DNA of 64,000 nucleotides, taken from positions 186,001 through 250,000 of the forward strand of contig NZ_CCYM01000002.1 in the NCBI RefSeq assembly GCF_000826085.1, read 5' to 3'. The translations under genes and the position numbers were made by a program. Below the pieces are notes generated by a model, which saw only the letters and a program-made list of their open reading frames with translations, had not been told where the DNA came from and did no database searches. Position 1 is the stretch's first letter. Every line of letters starts with the position of its first letter. This document shows positions 62,177 through 64,000 of this stretch, piece by piece. The DNA is from Nigerium massiliense. GTDB taxonomy: Bacteria; Actinomycetota; Actinomycetes; Propionibacteriales; Propionibacteriaceae.

Positions 62177-63469
62177 TCAGCCCTCCGCGGGCTCGTCGAC
62201 GGCCACCATGTGGGTATCGACGGCGTCCAGACTGCGGCGGCGCAGCGCCAGCACCAGGGCGCCGGCGAGGAACGCGCCCACGGCGACCCAGTACGGCACC
62301 GCCGCGCCGAAGGACGCCGCGATGATCCCGGCCAGCGCCGAGGAGACCGCGCCGCCCAAGAAGCGGACGCCCGAGTAGGTGGACGACGCGACCGAGCGCG
62401 GCAGATTCGTCGACTCCATGACGGCCTCGGTGAGCACGGTGTTCACCACGCCCGACGCGGCGCCGGAGCACACCACGACGGCCACCAGCAGCCAGTAGTT
62501 CGCGATGCCGAGCGCGGCGATCGCCAGCAGCACAGCAAGGACGACCATGACGCCCGTCAGCACCGGGCCGCGCCCCCACCGCTTCGTCAGGCGCGGCGCC
62601 ACGAGCACGCCCGACAGCGCCACCAGGGTGCCCCAGCCGAAGAACACCAAGCCCAGCTGCAGGGCTCCGACGGTGATGCCGATGCTGTGCGCGGCGCGCG
62701 TCAGCGGGAACGGGGAGTATGCCAGGATCGAGAAGAAGCCGTAGTTGTAGAGGGCGGCGACGGCGGCGAGCGTCATCAGGACGGGATGGCGCAGCGCTTG
62801 GCCGGTCACCGACATCGGGATCGGCTCGGGGCGTTCGGCCTTGTCGAGCAGCACGACGATGGCGATGAAGCCGATCGCCATGAGCGCCGCCGTCCCGAAG
62901 AACGGGCCGCGCCACGACCAGGAGCCGAGCAGGCCGCCCAGCAGGGGGCCGCAGGCCAGGCCGACGCCGAGCGCGGCCTCGTAGAGCATGATCGCCGAGT
63001 CGACGCCGCCGGCCGCCGCGCCCACGATCGCGGCCAGCGCGGTCGAGATGAACAGCGCGTTGCCGAGGCCCCAGCCGGCACGGAACCCGAGGATCGTGTT
63101 CACGTTGTTCGCGAAGCCGGCGCCCGTGGCGGTCAGCACGATCAGCACCAGGCCGATCAGCAGGGCGGTCTTCGTGCCGATGCGGCTGGACACCCAGGAC
63201 GTGAAGAACATCGCGATGCCGGTGATGAACAGGTAGCTGGTGAACAGCCACATCGCCTGGCTCGGGGTGGCGTGCAGCTGCTCGCTGATCGCCGGGAGGA
63301 TTGGGTCGACGAGGCCGATGCCCATGAACGCCACGGTGCAGGCGAAGGCGACGGCCCACACGGCCTTGGGCTGGCGCAGGATCGAATCGGGGGTCTGATG
63401 GTTTTCTTCGGTGCCGTCGGGCACCAGGTCCACGTCGTGGTCGTTGGCTGGGCGGGACACGTTCCTCAC
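62177..63469 (-). CDS. MFS transporter (DHA1-type drug efflux)
   Basis: A 430-residue major facilitator with 12 predicted helices. The N-terminus is cytosolic (~30 residues); helix 1 begins AVWAVAFACTVAFMGIGLVDPILPAI, the loop 2-3 motif reads SRIGTKTAL, and helix 5 carries a GxGxxxGPLLGG motif typical of drug:H+ antiporters. The GTG at 63469 overlaps the stop of the upstream MarR gene in a GTGA, making a regulator-pump operon. The substrate is unknown. Confidence 0.92.
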   Translation of the reverse strand: MRNVSRPANDHDVDLVPDGTEENHQTPDSILRQPKAVWAVAFACTVAFMGIGLVDPILPAISEQLHATPSQAMWLFTSYLFITGIAMFFTSWVSSRIGTKTALLIGLVLIVLTATGAGFANNVNTILGFRAGWGLGNALFISTALAAIVGAAAGGVDSAIMLYEAALGVGLACGPLLGGLLGSWSWRGPFFGTAALMAIGFIAIVVLLDKAERPEPIPMSVTGQALRHPVLMTLAAVAALYNYGFFSILAYSPFPLTRAAHSIGITVGALQLGLVFFGWGTLVALSGVLVAPRLTKRWGRGPVLTGVMVVLAVLLAIAALGIANYWLLVAVVVCSGAASGVVNTVLTEAVMESTNLPRSVASSTYSGVRFLGGAVSSALAGIIAASFGAAVPYWVAVGAFLAGALVLALRRRSLDAVDTHMVAVDEPAEG

Positions 63470-63948
63470 TTTTCTGGGTCGGCTGGGCTGGACGTTTCGT
63501 GGGTGCCCGCGGCAAGCAGGTCACGGACGAGGGACGCCGCGGCACGCAGGTGCTCGAGGTCGTCCGGACCGAGCGCGGAGATGCCGGGCAGCAACCGGGC
63601 GACGGCGAGCTCGCGCAACTCGCGCAGCCGTCGGCGTCCCGCGTCGGTCAGGCTGAACCGGACGGCGCGCTTGTCGTCGGGATCGGCGGATCGCTCGACG
63701 AGGCCCGCCGCGACGAGGCGGTTCATCTTCGCGGTGGCGGTGGGCTGGGTGAGCTGGTCGAGTTCGGCGAACTCCCCCAGCCGCAGCGACCCGTGCTCGG
63801 CCAGCATCGACAGCGCGCGCCAGGTGGCGGCCGTGTCGGCCGGGCCGTGCCGCCGTACGTAGCGGGTCAGGCGGGCCGCCTGGACGATGAGGCTCATCGC
63901 AACCTGCTCCTCGGCAGCCGCGGTGACCTCGTGCTCGGGGATTCCCAC
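63466..63948 (-). CDS. MarR family transcriptional regulator
   Basis: A 160-residue winged-helix regulator: AATWRALSMLAEHGSLRLGEFAELDQLTQPTATAKMNRLVAAGLVERSADPDDKRAVRFSLTDAGRRRL, the standard MarR recognition helix and wing, at residues ~40-110. The start is uncertain: GTG 63948 lies eight bases after TATAGT, while a TTG at 63957 is in frame. An inverted repeat just upstream is a likely operator. Overlap with the MFS gene suggests it controls the pump and itself. Confidence 0.9.
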   Translation of the reverse strand: MGIPEHEVTAAAEEQVAMSLIVQAARLTRYVRRHGPADTAATWRALSMLAEHGSLRLGEFAELDQLTQPTATAKMNRLVAAGLVERSADPDDKRAVRFSLTDAGRRRLRELRELAVARLLPGISALGPDDLEHLRAAASLVRDLLAAGTHETSSPADPEK

Positions 63949-63956
63949 GGAGAGCA

Positions 63957-63978
63957 ACTATATAGATCGTCTATCTAT
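63957..63978 (-). promoter_or_regulatory. MarR promoter and operator
   Basis: ATAGAT (63962-63967) and ATCTAT (63973-63978) form an inverted repeat with a five-base spacer in an AT-rich patch, next to the minus-strand -10 TATAGT (63957-63962). A bound MarR dimer would cover the promoter. Confidence 0.55.
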
Positions 63979-64000
63979 CTAGCAACTTTCACGACATCGA

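Overview
This is a very GC-rich, gene-dense stretch of a high-GC Gram-positive (actinobacterial) chromosome. I infer the Propionibacteriaceae or a close relative. The reasons are the conserved actinobacterial blocks mfd, SurA-like lipoprotein, mazG, eno, ftsB, DUF501, ppx and ispE, rsmA, tatD, rsmI facing pmt; a single-chain PurL instead of PurS/PurL/PurQ; and many genes whose start codon lies only 6-7 bases after a -10 hexamer. The family-level assignment is inference. No gap between genes exceeds about 300 bases. I see no rRNA, insertion sequence, prophage or CRISPR array.

Layout. 0-8 kb: a Gfo/Idh/MocA oxidoreductase, an S9 peptidase, an unrecognised lipoprotein, a YpfJ-type zinc protease, a NUDIX hydrolase, a BI-1 family membrane protein and glycerol dehydrogenase. 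8-10 kb: an FAD monooxygenase and a tRNA with anticodon UAA. 10-25 kb: the housekeeping block ppx, DUF501, ftsB, eno, a 39-residue Cys-rich protein, mazG and a SurA-like lipoprotein, interrupted by a membrane-anchored serine hydrolase and a truncated sigma-factor gene, then mfd facing purL. 25-29 kb: a UvrA-like ABC protein divergent from a TetR regulator, with a clear operator between them, then a secreted SGNH hydrolase. 29-36 kb: pth, rplY, two broken MFS genes, prs, glmU (frameshifted near its 3' end), tRNA-Gln and a TetR regulator. 36-44 kb: a RelE/Phd toxin-antitoxin pair, ispE, rsmA, tatD, rsmI, protein mannosyltransferase and an orphan peptide-binding lipoprotein. 44-52 kb: uracil permease, 3-methyladenine glycosylase, a CopD-CtaG fusion with CopA, and a glutamate-synthase-like flavoprotein. 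52-57 kb: two tandem paralogous histidine-kinase-like proteins. 57-64 kb: DUF1810, TetR, a flavoprotein disulfide reductase, a His-rich CopB ATPase under a CsoR-type palindrome, and a MarR-MFS operon.

Working together. The ispE-rsmA-tatD-rsmI run joins isoprenoid precursor synthesis to rRNA modification. glmU-prs supplies UDP-GlcNAc and PRPP, and purL and uraA serve nucleotide supply. The copper genes form two sites: CopD-CtaG-CopA for copper handling and oxidase assembly, and CopB for efflux.

The best candidate for something undescribed is the kinase pair at 52.2-56.9 kb. Each protein places a histidine-kinase core between two multi-pass membrane modules and ends in an uncharacterised cytosolic domain. 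Both genes share promoter-like elements at nearly the same distance from their starts, and no response regulator is adjacent. Other points worth a second look are the glmU frameshift, the short-variable-loop tRNA with anticodon UAA, and the scars of gene loss in the sigma and MFS loci.
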